NCBI GenBank assembly: GCA_021813195.1
Contig: JAKALI010000322.1
Span: forward strand, 1-5,520
Direction: 5' to 3'
DNA from: Pseudomonadota bacterium
Lineage (GTDB): Bacteria > Pseudomonadota > Alphaproteobacteria > Rhizobiales > Hyphomicrobiaceae
DNA: 5,520 nt
Within the stretch, counting starts at the first letter, position 1, and the number at the start of each line of letters is the position of its first letter. The notes below the pieces were generated by a model. That model was not told where the DNA came from and made no database searches. It was given only the letters and a program-made list of their open reading frames with translations. Positions 5,382-5,520 of this stretch are shown here, piece by piece. The position numbers and the translations under genes were made by a program.

Positions 5382-5520
5382 GTCGTCGTTCCACGCCGGA
5401 TGGAGTCTCGGCGGATTGATCGGCACCGGGTTCGGCGCCATGCTGCTCAGCCTGGGCACGCCGACCCACGCCCTGATGCTGCCGGCAGCGGCCACCGTGC
5501 TGGCCCTGGCCGTCATCGCC
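5377..5520 (+). pseudogene. MFS transporter fragment (5' part missing, 3' part outside window)
   Basis: From ATC-ATG at 5377 the plus strand reads IMSSFHAGWSLGGLIGTGFG, then a hydrophobic stretch ending LALAVIA at the window edge. The FHAGWSLGG segment is typical of a transmembrane helix about a third of the way into major facilitator superfamily permeases of the YbjJ-like kind, where it is usually preceded by a conserved ERR-x-GRP-type segment. Here the upstream codons in the same frame do not resemble an MFS protein, so the 5' part of the gene is absent. G+C rises sharply: 46 of 60 bases in 5461-5520 against 35 of 60 in 841-900, as expected if this belongs to a different genomic background. 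The substrate cannot be told. Confidence 0.6.

Noticed and set aside
5382..5516. Upstream extension of the HEPN-like frame to a start at 5516
   Set aside because: This 45-codon extension is antisense to clear MFS transporter sequence and is not expected to be part of the protein.
1..5520. CRISPR array, tRNA or rRNA genes
   Set aside because: No regularly spaced repeats and no tRNA- or rRNA-like conserved segments were seen on either strand.

Overview
The window is a G+C-rich bacterial accessory locus. Essentially all of it reads on the minus strand, except a plus-strand insertion sequence and a plus-strand transporter fragment at the right edge. Nothing fixes the taxon. The high G+C content and the IS3-family element fit many Proteobacteria and related phyla, but I would not name a genus.

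Layout, in minus-strand transcription order (right to left). 5377-5520 (+) is the middle of an MFS transporter gene whose 5' part is absent, so a junction lies near 5377-5383. 5381-4578 (-) encodes a 267-aa all-helical protein ending in a good HEPN-type R-D-x3-H motif; its stop codon is supplied by the end of an insertion sequence. 3327-4580 (+) is a complete IS3-family element with 24-bp imperfect inverted repeats, orfA/orfB, an A7 frameshift site and a DD(35)E catalytic triad. 3324-3235 (-) is a short reading-frame remnant whose TGA overlaps the next start codon as GTGA. 3238-2381 (-) is a D12-class (Dam-like) adenine-N6 DNA methyltransferase. 2309 to beyond base 1 (-) is one uninterrupted reading frame of at least 769 codons. 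It encodes a multidomain protein: two PEP-synthase-type (PPDK_N-like) ATP-grasp units, a phosphohistidine 'swivel' domain with its GGxxSH motif intact, then a MazG-like NTP pyrophosphohydrolase domain with EExxE and ExxD metal-binding motifs. The usual PEP/pyruvate TIM barrel is missing.

The three minus-strand genes are co-directional and closely spaced once the IS is removed mentally: HEPN-like protein, adenine methyltransferase, ATP-grasp/His/MazG fusion. A probable RNase fold, a DNA-modifying enzyme and a nucleotide-handling enzyme in one operon is the kind of combination seen in anti-phage or other conflict systems. I do not recognise this combination as a named system. It is the most interesting content of the window. 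Its function is inferred from domains and context only, and the IS insertion has probably damaged the copy seen here.
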